Below are positions 1 to 10,420 of a stretch of DNA of 64,000 bases, one piece after another (the first letter of the stretch is position 1; each line of letters starts with the position of its first letter). The DNA is from Hexactinellida sp. DTS-2022 (Eukaryota > Porifera > Hexactinellida). The stretch lies in contig JAPNXP010000004.1 in assembly GCA_028753945.1 (NCBI GenBank), positions 1,302,001 through 1,366,000 on the forward strand. The letters are read 5' to 3'. Under the pieces are notes generated by a model. That model had not been told where the DNA came from. It ran no database searches and was given only the letters and a program-made list of their open reading frames with translations. The translations under genes were made by a program, and so were the position numbers.

Positions 1-519
1 TTTGCATATTATCCAATATCCATAGTATAGAATATGTTGTCCATTCTTTTCTATCAAGATACTAATTTATTATGTCCTTTGTTTATAATTCAATGAGTTC
101 TCACTATAAATGATACACTCCCTTTCTTCTACTTGATTTTCTTCAAATATATTCAGTTTTTTTCAAACCACATTTTCACTTTCAAATCTTCAAACATTTT
201 TTGACTTTACAGCATATTTCTCATCCCCATTTTATTATCATTTCATTTTCTGCTCTCTTCTTTATTTATCCAAGTCGATTCTTCCAATTCAAGTGGGTTT
301 ATTCATTTTATTACCTTATCTACATTTTATTTATTTATTAATAATACCAGGGCAGGCCATGGCCGGACCCAATATTTTTACCACTACATTTTGAAGGATC
401 AGATTTAAAATTTAATTTACAATAACATGGTCCTCAAGGTTTGGATGCGCAAGGCGGTGGAAAGAAATTCTACCGGCCTAGAATACTAACATAATTAATA
501 ATTATATAATATTACTATA
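1..519. other. AT-rich stretch without a gene
   Basis: No credible open frame was seen. The first 34 bases are matched, in inverted orientation and with about two differences, by bases near 7034-7067. The window may therefore start at the end of a larger repeat. Confidence 0.5.
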
Positions 520-691
520 TACAGTCGATACCAACGGAAGATAAAAATTTGTTCGCTTTATCCGGAGTTCGTAAAAGCCGGAGTAATACCCATTCAATCG
601 CCATTGTAGGGACCTGATTTTGTGGAACTGTTCTTCTTATTCGGAAATTCATATTAATTAACCGTGTTCGTACTAACGAGGTTCTACTGTA
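520..691. mobile_element. pogo/Tigger-like MITE
   Basis: It starts tacagtcgataccaac and ends gaggttctactgta. Several other short elements in this window have the same tacagt/actgta ends. It is 172 bp with no coding capacity and ends in TA on both sides, as expected for TA-targeting Tc1/pogo elements. The inner TIR is diverged, so this copy looks old. Confidence 0.5.
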
Positions 692-983
692 GTACTAGTA
701 TATATGTTACCAAAGAAGGTGATCTTGCAAAATCCCTAAGAGATTGCAAAGTGCTACAAACCACCATATTGCAAAATGCCGAGAAATAGTAATTGATACT
801 AAAACCGGCATTATGCAAAATGCCAAATTTCTCATATTGCCCATACATACGTATATATGCAATATTATTCGTTTTCGAACTTCAGCATTGCACCCAATAT
901 TGTTAATATTTTCTAGTTGACAAAGTATATTCAGTATATGCATTTACCTATAATACCCTTTGCCTTCCATGTAGGGTATAATT

Positions 984-1100
984 CAGGCTTTCGCGACAGG
1001 CCTCTAAGAGCGTAATTTGAAAGAAAACTTGTCTAGGCGCGCAAAAATCGATGGACGTAATACAAATTGAGTTTTAATTTTGTTTGGATGAAGGTCTGTC
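984..1100. mobile_element. old relative of the hAT MITE at 56838
   Basis: It begins caggctttcgcgacagg. It shares long stretches with the element at 56838-57022, including the GCGTAATTT...AAAGAAAACTT...CTAGGCGCG core and gacgtaatacaaattga. The right end is less clear and no target duplication was found. Confidence 0.45.
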
Positions 1101-1457
1101 TCCAAAGACACTCTTATTTTCAATAATTTGTATAACTACACAATATCAACACAATATATATTAGCACAACAATAGATATTAAGTTATTAACACTTCGTAC
1201 ATTCGTATACAATTAATTTGTTATCGGCATACTTGTTTACACATTATAATAATCGTATTTCGTATGAAGTGAATAAGTTCATTCTGAATCAAACCAATTT
1301 GTTTACCTACTTGCAATATGCGTTGTAAACTCTTATCACTCTCATACAATCTTGGCACCAAACAAACACACAGACGTTTAGTAATATAATATATGATAGA
1401 TTTCCATGTCATTAACCCAATGTGTTTGTATATCTATATTTTAAAAGCGGAATTGTT

Positions 1458-1680
1458 GTATGTGTGTGTTTGGATGTTTGTCCGTAATTCATTGGAAAGA
1501 ACATACTACCTAGAAAGCTGAGATTTGGTATATAGGAGTAGTTTGTCATAGTGACATGGGTCCAGTGTTTTTTTAAGCGAAACATTGTGAGTATGACATC
1601 ACACGGTAACCTTTTCCATAATACATTTTGCAAATTTGACTCTGTTAGTATAAATTTTATATAAAAATGGACAACACATA
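1458..1680. repeat. dispersed repeat, inverted copy at 31630-31852
   Basis: The segment from tgtgtgtttggatgttt to ttatataaaaatggac recurs in reverse complement at about 31630-31852 with moderate divergence. Bases about 1226-1430, just upstream, also resemble the dimer at 48330-48715 (shared gcgtt..aaatc, ggcaccaa.cacacacaga and cattaatcca segments). It is a non-coding element of unknown class. It directly abuts the open frame at 1681. Confidence 0.5.
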
Positions 1681-1992
1681 ATGGAACACCTTTGTGAAAA
1701 TTATCAAACTTTACGCACTATAATCCCCATTGATATATCCAAATTGGCAGTAGAGCATATCAGCACTCAGTTAATATCTGCTAGCTCATATCCTGACACT
1801 GTAGAGCTCACTAAGATGAGTTTGGATGAGTTCAATTTCAGTTTTCCTAGTTTACAGCGAGACGTAACGAATAACAGTTTGCTAGGTTTATTGGCATCTG
1901 GTTGCGATGACTGCCAAATTTACTGTCTGATATCTAAGATCAGTGGCGCCCACAGGGGTACGCAGTATAAGCACGTGCTTATACAAATTTAA
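1681..1992 (+). CDS. hypothetical protein, possibly a CARD/death-fold exon
   Basis: A 103-residue frame starting MEHLCENYQTLRTIIP. The N-terminal half is amphipathic and helical in character. It resembles the first helices of CARD/death-fold domains found at the N-termini of invertebrate NLR-type proteins (L-x-E-N-Y-x-x-L, then ...I-S-x-x). The stop codon falls soon after the fold would end, and no NACHT or other partner domain follows. Codon use is ordinary and not repeat-like, but the start lies directly at the end of a dispersed repeat. It may be a relic exon or chance; the domain assignment is inference from pattern only. Confidence 0.25.
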   Translation: MEHLCENYQTLRTIIPIDISKLAVEHISTQLISASSYPDTVELTKMSLDEFNFSFPSLQRDVTNNSLLGLLASGCDDCQIYCLISKISGAHRGTQYKHVLIQI

Positions 1993-2654
1993 CTGGGTAA
2001 TTTTATTGGTTGTTTAATACTTATTTTATTGATACTTATTACGTATAATTGGTATAATGTTTTTCAGTATTATTCGTATATCTTACTTATTATATCGCGC
2101 TATTGGAATTGTAATGAACAACTTTCGGTTTAATCGTTATTCTTTTAATGTTAATCGACCTAGTCTGTATAGTATAAATTTGATTACTTGCTAGCATCTT
2201 GTTTTACAATAAGATTTTAACATATACTACTGAATTTACTTCGAAATTATCCCTGGTTGATCATATATTTATCGTAAAATACGTACTGATGGATAGCGTA
2301 TGATGTATGATACGTATTATACGCAATACGCGTATCAATCAACTTAAGTAATTTTTATCATTTGCATCTGTACATCGGCGAATTTCAGTACTCTCAAACA
2401 ATAATTAAGAGCACTGTAATCAGTGTTCCCCTATTCCAAGATACGGGCCACATTCGGCCGGCCTCGTGCCGGCTTCATCGACCGACAAATTTCAGAAAAT
2501 GGCAATACGCTGGCTGGAGACAATACGACACTTTTTCAACAGATAAATACATTATAACTTCGGTGTCACGCAAAATCTCTAAATTGAGTGCGTATATTAA
2601 GCTTACTCACTACCTGCAACCTTCGAATAGATAGGAAACCATTCCCCAACCAGA
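1993..2654. other. AT-rich spacer
   Basis: No recognisable gene. There are several short tracts of cgtat/atacg repeats near 2280-2335, but no defined unit. Confidence 0.4.
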
Positions 2655-2790
2655 CCTGGGGCTGATTACTAGTGAGTGATTACGATTACGATTACGATTA
2701 CATCCTTCAGAAAAGCTTGATTATGATTACGATTACGATTACACGGAATGTTGTAATCGATTACAATCAATTACAATTGATTACAATTTC
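2655..2790. mobile_element. GATTAC-rich foldback MITE, truncated copy
   Basis: It starts cctggggctgattactag, followed by runs of gattac, then the complementary gtaatc/ttacaat tract. The full copy is at 2997-3142. This copy lacks the closing gtaatcagcccc end. Confidence 0.5.
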
Positions 2791-2996
2791 ATTTTCTTTA
2801 CGATGCAATACGATCGTTCCGATTAAGCCCCGGAGTTTCATGCGCACGAAAAATAAGGCCCGTGTCATGGGAGTAGCCACCAAGAATTATTTGTAGGGAC
2901 CAGATATATCTTTCGGGGTGCAATGAGATCAGTGAACCCTTAAACTATAACCTTATTTAAAGTTATTGTGGAAAATTTGGGGGGTCTGGTGCCATA

Positions 2997-3142
2997 CCTG
3001 GGGCTGATTACTAGTGGGTGATTACGATTACGATTACGATTACATCCTTCAAAAAAAGCTTGATTATGATTACGATTACGATTACAGGAAAAGTTGTAAT
3101 CGATTACAATCGATTACGATTGTAATCGTAATCAGCCCCAAG
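2997..3142. mobile_element. GATTAC-rich foldback MITE, full copy
   Basis: Termini tggggctgattac and gtaatcagcccca are exact inverted repeats. The left half is made of gattac hexamers and the right half of gtaatc, so the whole 145 bp can fold on itself. It is a second copy of the element 340 bp upstream. No target duplication was identified with certainty. Confidence 0.55.
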
Positions 3143-5091
3143 CCTGTCCCCAACCCAGCTAAATGGTCTTGCTTTCTATTTTGATGGTTGCGAACACATT
3201 ATGGAAGTCATTTTGAGCAGGTGCAGAGTCGATTTGACCGGCCACTGGATGGTCAAATTGGCGTTAGGGCCGAACGCTGACTGTAATGCACAATCATGCT
3301 AATGATTAGTATAGTGCTATAATTGTTCAACTCATCGATGTTCATTGTTAATGCATTGTGTTAATTGTACAACTATATGGTATATTCTTTGGAATCAAAC
3401 ATTTCATACAAAAATGTTGTGAAAATGTAACATAATATATAGCTTCTGTGAACATCTGTTGAGTCTCGTTCGAATATTTGTCACATGCTTCCTAAGAGGG
3501 TTGAAATAGACCAATATTCAAAATTCAGTAGGGATGCTCGCTCCGCTCGCATCCACACTGTTAACAAAATTTCCTGACAACAATGTGCGTATCTTTTTTA
3601 GAGGTCTGTAGGCGCCTTTGTCTAAGATAGCTTCTTCTTTTCCTCATATAGGGAGGACTGATAGCAATTTTTGGTAATTCAGAAATTGTAATAATAATAT
3701 ATGGTTAGATGCAATAAATTTTTTTAGCTTAGAATGTCCGCTTGTTAGTGGTGAGTTCATGCTAGTGGATGACAAACTCCACGACCAGTCGATAAAGTTT
3801 AGTTGCTGTCTAATGGAGTCAATGCAATGGATTCGACTAATCATGCGAAATTGTAACTTAGTGGAAGCATGGATTTTAGTTGAAAACATTAGTTGTAGGA
3901 TATTAGAGCTATTCGGGAATTCATATACGTATATCACAGTCAAACAACTAGATTTATTCACTAGCTTTATTCTTTATCTTGTCGATAAAGTTCAGATACT
4001 TTAAGCTCATTTCATGAATCTCTGTCCCTAAAATTGCAACATACTTCTTCTTCTTCAGATCAACAAGTCGGTAATCTGTGGAGTATTTTTGGTAATTGGA
4101 ATGGAATGGAAAAGTATTGCACAAATTCATGGACTCTGTAGTATTTCTGAAGACTGGACCAATTTATTTAGTTAAAAAATCTTGGGAAAATTTGTGTGTG
4201 TTCTTTCTTTTGAATGAATGAATGAAATACTTTATTTTGAGAGGAAAGCCTAATCACATGAAGTGATCTTCCTTAGGGTCCTCTTTTCTACTTCAAATAC
4301 AATAATACATAACCTAGACAAAAACAAACATAAAATGCATTTAAACAAAATCAAATTAACTGCTAACAGAGAAAAGTGCTGAATGTTTTGTAGAGCGTTG
4401 AGTTCCAATTTGGTAGTCCAAGAAATGTTTAGAAATATAGAAAGAGTAGAGGAAGTAAAATGGCAAAATAAGATCAAATAAAATAATAATAGGCTTTAAT
4501 AGCTCAAGTTAAATATTTTGGAATCCCAAACTAATTTGAGGCCTGGAGATTTGATACAATTGCTATAACCTGGTATATTAAGTAAGTTATCAGTGTTTCA
4601 ATTTGCCTTTCACCCGCGAGCGAATAACATATTTAAAGGTCATAAAAAAGTAAGAAATAGTTTGGAAGAGGAAAGTGTTGAAGAATGGTCACGAAAAAAT
4701 AAAGTGTATTGCGGTTGTTATTTACAACCTAAATCATAGGAATTTCAAACATTTAAGAAGAAAAAAGTTGAGAATAAAAACAAAATATGTAAAATTAAGC
4801 GTAAATTTGTCCCGCGAAAATGTGAATCTAATGTGAATCTAGTTTACGTACGCAAACTGCATCAAAGGTAATGCGAGTGACCTCTATAATTACAGATGAG
4901 GAAATATTTGAAACGGGGCTAATACGATATGTACTACCAAGCTTTCGTCCCCCACATACAGACTAGCAGTTTCTACATGTAAAAAGTGGAAGTTTCACTT
5001 TCGCGAGGAGTTACCGTACTCCTATAATGATATTGTAGGTAATGAAGAAAGTTTATTTAGTTATTCGCCAAACTTGACTCAATATATAATT
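3143..5091. other. non-coding, no recognised feature
   Basis: AT-rich sequence. Open frames near 3644-4004 lie in opposite orientation over the same bases and resemble nothing known. A short imperfect inverted repeat, cagtagggatgc...gcatccacactg, lies at about 3529-3559. Confidence 0.4.
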
Positions 5092-5526
5092 GGCAATTGA
5101 AATTGCTATTTCTCGACAATTTCTTACCTCATCACTGGTAGTCAAGATTTCCATGCAGAGTTTAGGGAGCTAATAATTGATAATATGCTAGGTGACCTAA
5201 GTATGAGTTGCAATCAATATTTACGCACAAAATATGTTTATACGTAGGGTAATTATCGAAATGTACAAGACTGGGTTAACAAAACTGGAATGAGGAAGAG
5301 TGGGAAATGGGCTACAGATCTTGAACTCTCTGCAACTGCTTTCTTATTTAATATAGATATCTGGGTATTCTTGGGTACGTTGGGAACACGTTGGATTGGA
5401 TTTTCAGGGAATGGATCAACTTTTGAAGAGTTAATGAAGGCTCCAACCCCAAATGGGATCTATATACAAAATATTTAGATTCATTATGAACCTATTATTT
5501 CTGTTAAATTCGAAAATAATAGTTAA
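5092..5526 (+). pseudogene. OTU-family cysteine protease fragment
   Basis: Read in one frame, this stretch gives an OTU-like fold. It has the catalytic-cysteine block (N-C-Y-F-S-T-I-S-Y), the following helix (TGSQDFHAEFRELI), the W-A-T-D-L-E-L-x-A strand region, and a final I-H-Y-E-P where the catalytic histidine lies in OTU enzymes. Three stops interrupt it: TGA at 5098 just before the catalytic Asn-Cys, TAG at 5245 and TAG at 5476, just before the His block. OTU domains are carried by Helentrons and some other animal transposons, so this is probably a transposon relic. It is not closely similar to the OTU domain at 59.3-59.8 kb. Family assignment is fairly secure; the parent element is unknown. 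Confidence 0.7.
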
Positions 5527-5689
5527 TTAATTTTTTAAATTGAACAAGGCAGAGTTTTAGAAGAGATGCAATAGTTTTACCACAATTTGTAGATGTACTA
5601 TCCTGTTATATTAAATGGCGCCCTTTTAATATCGTATCAGTGAAAGAATTCATGCATATATTATCATTAATGTGTTAAAATAGGGAAAA

Positions 5690-5880
5690 TTCCCAAAATA
5701 CTCAAGTTTTTTCAAAATTTACAAATATACTCAACTTTTTACTGACACTCAAATATAAAACTAGATCTTTCCGAATCTACTCAAGTTTTTCAAAATAATT
5801 CCAATTCTGCTCAAGTTTTTTCAATAAATTCCAAATCTACTCAACTTTTCAATACATTCACAGATTTACTCAAGTTATAT
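5690..5880. repeat. decayed tandem repeat, ctactcaagttttt unit
   Basis: The motif ctactcaa(c/g)tttttcaaaa with spacing of roughly 35-45 bp recurs about six times with substitutions and small indels. It lies directly upstream of the gtgtttgt microsatellite. Confidence 0.6.
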
Positions 5881-5891
5881 ATTAAATCACA

Positions 5892-6000
5892 TTGTTTTTG
5901 TGTTTGTTTGTGTGTTTGTGTGTTTGTGTGTTTGTGTGTTTGTGTGTTTGTGTGTTTGTGTGTTTGTGTGTTTGTGTGTTTGTGTGTTTGTGTGTTTGTT
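5892..6000. repeat. (TGTGTTTG)n microsatellite
   Basis: About thirteen near-perfect copies of the octamer gtgtttgt. The open frames across it on both strands (VCLCVCVF / THKHTNTQ) are products of the repeat and not genes. Confidence 0.95.
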
Positions 6001-7427
6001 CAAAATTGATTGAGGAACTGGTAAAAGCTACAGACTTGAAATTTGGCAGGGCGGTAGGGAATACTGCATTGTATGTACAAAATCTTTGAAACAAGTTCAA
6101 TATCTAAAAAATATTCACATCTTCAATCACAAAAGGTGTCAAAACCTTTAGCCAATTATATTCGAGGGTTGTTCCAGTATGGATTTCCAGCTAACATTCA
6201 ATTAGTATAATTGAATGCTAGTGTCTGTCAAATGTTAAGTGTGCATTATGGAATACTGATACTGTAATATAATTGGTCGAGAGGAAGTTCAGGCATCTAA
6301 TCAATTATTTCTGTTCTGTCTTTCTAGCCTAACAATCCATTGTGTTATTTGATATCAACTTATTATCAATCAATTCAATAACTTCTCCATTGTTAGGGTC
6401 CACTGGTACAGTTTCTTAGTGATATTTAATTTATATTTGGAATTGGTATATTATTATACACGGGCAAGCTTTAATATCTAGAAAATTATCTGTTCAAATT
6501 AGCATAAATATCAAAATTATTTACTCTATATAAACCTGTAGCTAGAATCCACGGATATACAGCTAGGGGCCACTCATCAAGAACGACATTTAATTTGAAA
6601 AGGAACATGCTTGAAATATATTTCTTATCTCATATAAGCATTACTAATAATTGTCACTATTTAATATCAGCACTCGTTTGTAAGTCATATTCTGAGATAA
6701 TATGTTACTTTACATTTATATGAGATTCACCCACTTTAAAAGGCATATACGTATATTTGGAGAGAAGCAACATCGGCACAAGTAAGATCATCCAGATAGA
6801 AGTTACGCAGATTATGGAAATGAAAAAACCTGGAGTTGCTTAAAATACCTAACATTGTTGTAGGTAACCATAATATTGTTATATGTCTGATTCTATTCTC
6901 TTAATTAATGAATATTGCATTCCAAATATACTTGTATATTTGAAATTGTTTGTGTTATTATCAATATGTAAGGTATTGCAATCGTGTTTACAGAAAGTAG
7001 TCACTATTCCTGATGTAATTAGGAAGTACAGTCATGAATTCTATACTATGGATATTGGGTAATATACAAATCATCATTAGTGAAATTTATGTTAGTAATA
7101 TTATTATTTTTAAATAATATTTTGTTTTGAAATTTACATGACTGGTTGTCATAGGTGAGATATATATGTGAATAAAGGGAAAATTTGCATAATGAATAAC
7201 TTTTGAGTTATTATAGACAAACCGAGGTCTAAATTTGAGCGAAAATTGCCAAGTCATCTTCAGGAATTTTGACATTTTGAACTATATATGGGTTGTCACA
7301 ACTTTCATCTTTCCGCTGAATCGCTGATGTGATAATTTTTCACGTACATCGGTAACTTTTACGTTATTAGCATAAACGTGTTGTCTGCGAATCTGCCGCT
7401 AAGATAATTATCACTCGTTAACCAGGG
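6001..7427. other. non-coding spacer upstream of the receptor gene
   Basis: AT-rich, with no convincing exon. Bases 7034-7067 are an inverted copy of the window's first 34 bases. Any upstream exon of the receptor gene (missing TM helix, extracellular part) was not found here. Confidence 0.4.
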
Positions 7428-10230
7428 ATGCTCTCTATCCATGACGGTTTACTCACCGTCTTTATTATGTCATACACTTCCTATTACACATCTACACTTA
7501 TGAGGATTTACATATCAAATTTTAATTATATTATCATATTTTGTTATTGCATCAACATAGCATTAATAATTTCCATATTAGCACTGGTATTTTGGAACCT
7601 TCATGGATACAAAGTATCCCTTGTTATAGTAATAGACATAACAGCGCAATTTTTGCAACAATTTATTAAATTCTATTATATTCTAGGTATCAACAGCAAT
7701 CGAAAGATCTATCCCTACATTATTTTTTTCGCATGGACAACCCCTATCATATTTCCTATACTAACCATAGCTTTAATGTTTGGAGAATATGTTGACGTGT
7801 CTAAGCACTGTTTCCCATCCAAACAGGAGTACATCCTCCTAGGTCTGCTGGTGCCTATATTAGCTATATCTCTTCTCACGCTTGTGACGCTGGTTATTAT
7901 TAGCCTCAGATTTGTTAGTATCAGAAAGCGAATTGGTGATGACCTTATTCGTGCTGATATTAAGAATATAATGTTGTCCACTGCTATCTTTACATCTATT
8001 CTTACTATCCCATGGATTACGTTGACGGTGCACTTTTTCATTGATAACTCAATAGTTGAATGGGTGTTCGTATTACTTAATGATACAATGGGAACATTTT
8101 TCATTATTTTCATTACATTGAGAGTCAGAGAAGTGAGATACTATGTATTATGTCAGTCTAAACAGAACACAACTGAGACTCCTCAGGTTGATGCTAAGCT
8201 TAATGCGTTAGAGAATCCCATTTACGATGATAACATACAAACAATGAATCCAGATGAATATTATCTTCCGATGAAAAATTTAGGAGCAGATTTTCTTCCA
8301 TATGGTGAGTTCTGTGTCACATCCTCAATTCTTGTAATGATTAAATGCTGAATCCATCAATTAAAATTGTTTTGATAGTACTGTATTTTGTTCTCATTTT
8401 CGTTGAATTAAGACATTTTAGAATTACAGTGGAGCCTCCCATAACGGACACTCAAAATAGCGGACAACCTCTAAATAACGGACAACCCTCGTGGCACGGA
8501 TTTATTTATTTAGCATATGTCTAATAGAAAAGCAACCTCTAAATAGCGGACAACCTCTAAATAACGGACAACGGTTCCGGTCCCAAGGTGTCCGTTGTTC
8601 AGAGGCTCTACTGTAGTTTTTATTATATTACAGAGATGTTCGCCTATAGCAGGGTTTGTCACAAAAGTTTTGTTTCGGGCCGTTGTAAAATTTTATGCTA
8701 ACTTGGCGGGGCTGATAAACTTGAGGGTATATTCTGCTATCATCATACAATTAAATCAAACTTTAGAGTTTGATTTATATCCGCATTTCTCAATTAATTT
8801 TAAAAGACCTTACTACCTAGTACCTACCACTAAAATCATGTTTGGAATTCGGTTATTTATACAAATAAAATCTAGTCAACTTTAGCGGAAGCAAGGCCAT
8901 CCATATTTCATAAGCATAATTCATTACGAACAATTAATCATTGATGACAATTAATTTTATAAACTATTCATCACGAAATATATTTGTAGGTTAGAATCGA
9001 TTACAAATTTAGCTTGTCTAGGGCACTATGACTAACCGCAAACCGAAATTGTTATCTCTCATATGATGCGTAGTGAACGAATCAATGAGAGATTGATTCT
9101 AAAAGTGCTTTGTATAGTTCAGCGGCCGCATTCATATACTTTTGGAACAACTCTCTCGTGCCGAACTTTACCCATATGTGGCTTATAGCAATTGCTCTAA
9201 TATCAGTATTGTTATTTTTAGTCCCCAAGGGAGCATTTAATGTTAGTTATGTTCCTCTAATAGCAAGTTCGCCTGTTACCAAGGAAATTTCGTCCAAAAT
9301 GGGATTTGCTATCACGCGTATTTCCATGAATAATACTTGATGACAGATTTCTTGAATTAAATATATGTAAACTCACTTTAAAAGTAGAAAATTTCGACAC
9401 TCAAGAATCGAATGATACTCCTATTGACTTAATACAAAATTCGTAACTTATGAATGTGTCCGCAAGCTCAAACAACTCGAAACGAGAAGAAAATATGTCA
9501 GAATGGAAGTTTAATTATATGTATTGATAGTATTACCTTATATGTAGACAGGTTATTTCTATGAATGGTTTTCTTGACTTAAATAGTACAGTGGATGCCG
9601 GTTATAAACACATCGTCGGGAACTGCACTTAATGTGCTTATAACCGGCATGTTCTTATTACCGACATAAATTATACAGGGTATATGGCAACCGTTTTCCA
9701 ACATAGTGTGCTTATATCCGATATGTTCTTATAACCGGTGTGCTTATATTCTACATTTACTGTATTACCCATAGACGGTAGGAGCTTTTGGTCTACAAAA
9801 TTGATAGATGGTCACAAATTAGTTTAGTTTGTATATACTTTTTTAAAATAAATAGATCGTCTAATAATGAAACTCTATTGATAATTGATTGCATTTTATA
9901 GAACTGAATAATAAGCTGACTATGGAGACGGAAGTTTACAAACAGGGTGAAGATTCGAATTATTACAATGCCAATCAGTTAGAACCGTCTATAAGTGATG
10001 ATTACATTCAGATGCATGGCTATTATCTTCCTCCTATCTACCAATCTGGTGACCATTCTGTCGCGGCTGGATTCTCTAATCCTATTTACGAGTCTCTTGT
10101 TGGAGAGCACACTGAAGGGATCTATGAGGAAACCAACGTTAATTATCTTTTTAAAGAAGATGTTGTGGATGTAGCAACTCCAATCCATCCTGGTACGCAG
10201 ATGGATAAAGAATACCCATTTGATATTTAA
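7428..10230 (+). CDS. adhesion/secretin-type GPCR-like receptor, two exons
   Basis: Proposed join is 7428-8304 and 9902-10230, giving 401 residues. The donor reads TATG|GTGAGT and the acceptor ttttatag|AACTG; the split codon restores Glu and the frame stays open to TAA at 10230. Exon 1 holds six hydrophobic helices (about residues 34-56, 62-86, 95-118, 135-160, 180-204, 210-232). The last pair matches class B2 TM6-TM7, with a LND-x-M-G-x-F-F-I-I-F and an R-x-R-E-V-R end. A lone Cys (C128) sits before the fifth-helix position as in that family. The tail carries ENPIY and EYYLP on exon 1 and SNPIY and GYYLP on exon 2, a repeated tyrosine-motif layout that supports the join. One helix and any GAIN/GPS region are missing. 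A frame stop at 7419 and a possible acceptor (ccag at 7422-7425) suggest further 5' exons or a truncated gene. Two MITEs lie in the intron. Confidence 0.7.
8425..8615. mobile_element. pogo/Tigger-like MITE
   Basis: Ends tacagtggagcctccc and gaggctctactgta form an inverted repeat. The interior repeats aaataacggacaacc and its relatives about four times, echoing the terminal ataacggacac. It lies in the receptor intron. Confidence 0.8.
9587..9762. mobile_element. pogo/Tigger-like MITE
   Basis: It starts tacagtggatgccggttat and ends with ...acatttactgta. The motif (c/t)ttataaccgg(c/t)(a/g)tg is repeated inside several times on the same strand. It lies in the receptor intron. Confidence 0.7.
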
Positions 10231-10344
10231 TTAGAGAGTACATTATTAGTTTTATTATGTCCCAAGAGCTCATATAGTGAAAATGTATATGTATAAATTT
10301 TGGTTTAAACTTTAAAGATGTGTTTGTAATGGATATTTATGTTG

Positions 10345-10420
10345 CAGTCAAAGTGCGTTTTCAGTCAAAACGCGAACTGACTAGTCAAAACGTGTTTTGA
10401 CTGAAAACGCACTTTGACTG
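10345..10420. mobile_element. 76-bp palindromic element, hAT-type ends
   Basis: The 5' CAGTCAAAGTGCGTTTTCAG is the exact reverse complement of the 3' end, and the stem continues to about 30 bp with one mismatch. The CAG...CTG ends resemble the other hAT-type miniatures here, but no matching 8-bp flanks were found. Confidence 0.6.

Noticed and set aside
2655-3142. gattac repeats as a telomere-like array
   Set aside because: The order and the closing inverted half show two copies of a foldback miniature; the unit is not a known animal telomere repeat and runs only three or four times.
3644-4004. Two overlapping frames on opposite strands
   Set aside because: They cover the same bases, lack motifs and have no supporting splice or promoter signals.
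5882-6100. Frames of CVCVFVCL and THKHTNTQ repeats
   Set aside because: Direct product of the gtgtttgt microsatellite on both strands.
7715-8113. Minus-strand frame of 132 residues
   Set aside because: It is the antisense of the GPCR transmembrane region.
9110-9340. Hydrophobic 76-residue frame in the receptor intron
   Set aside because: No splice sites join it to the receptor in frame, and no family resemblance was seen; it is probably chance in AT-rich DNA.
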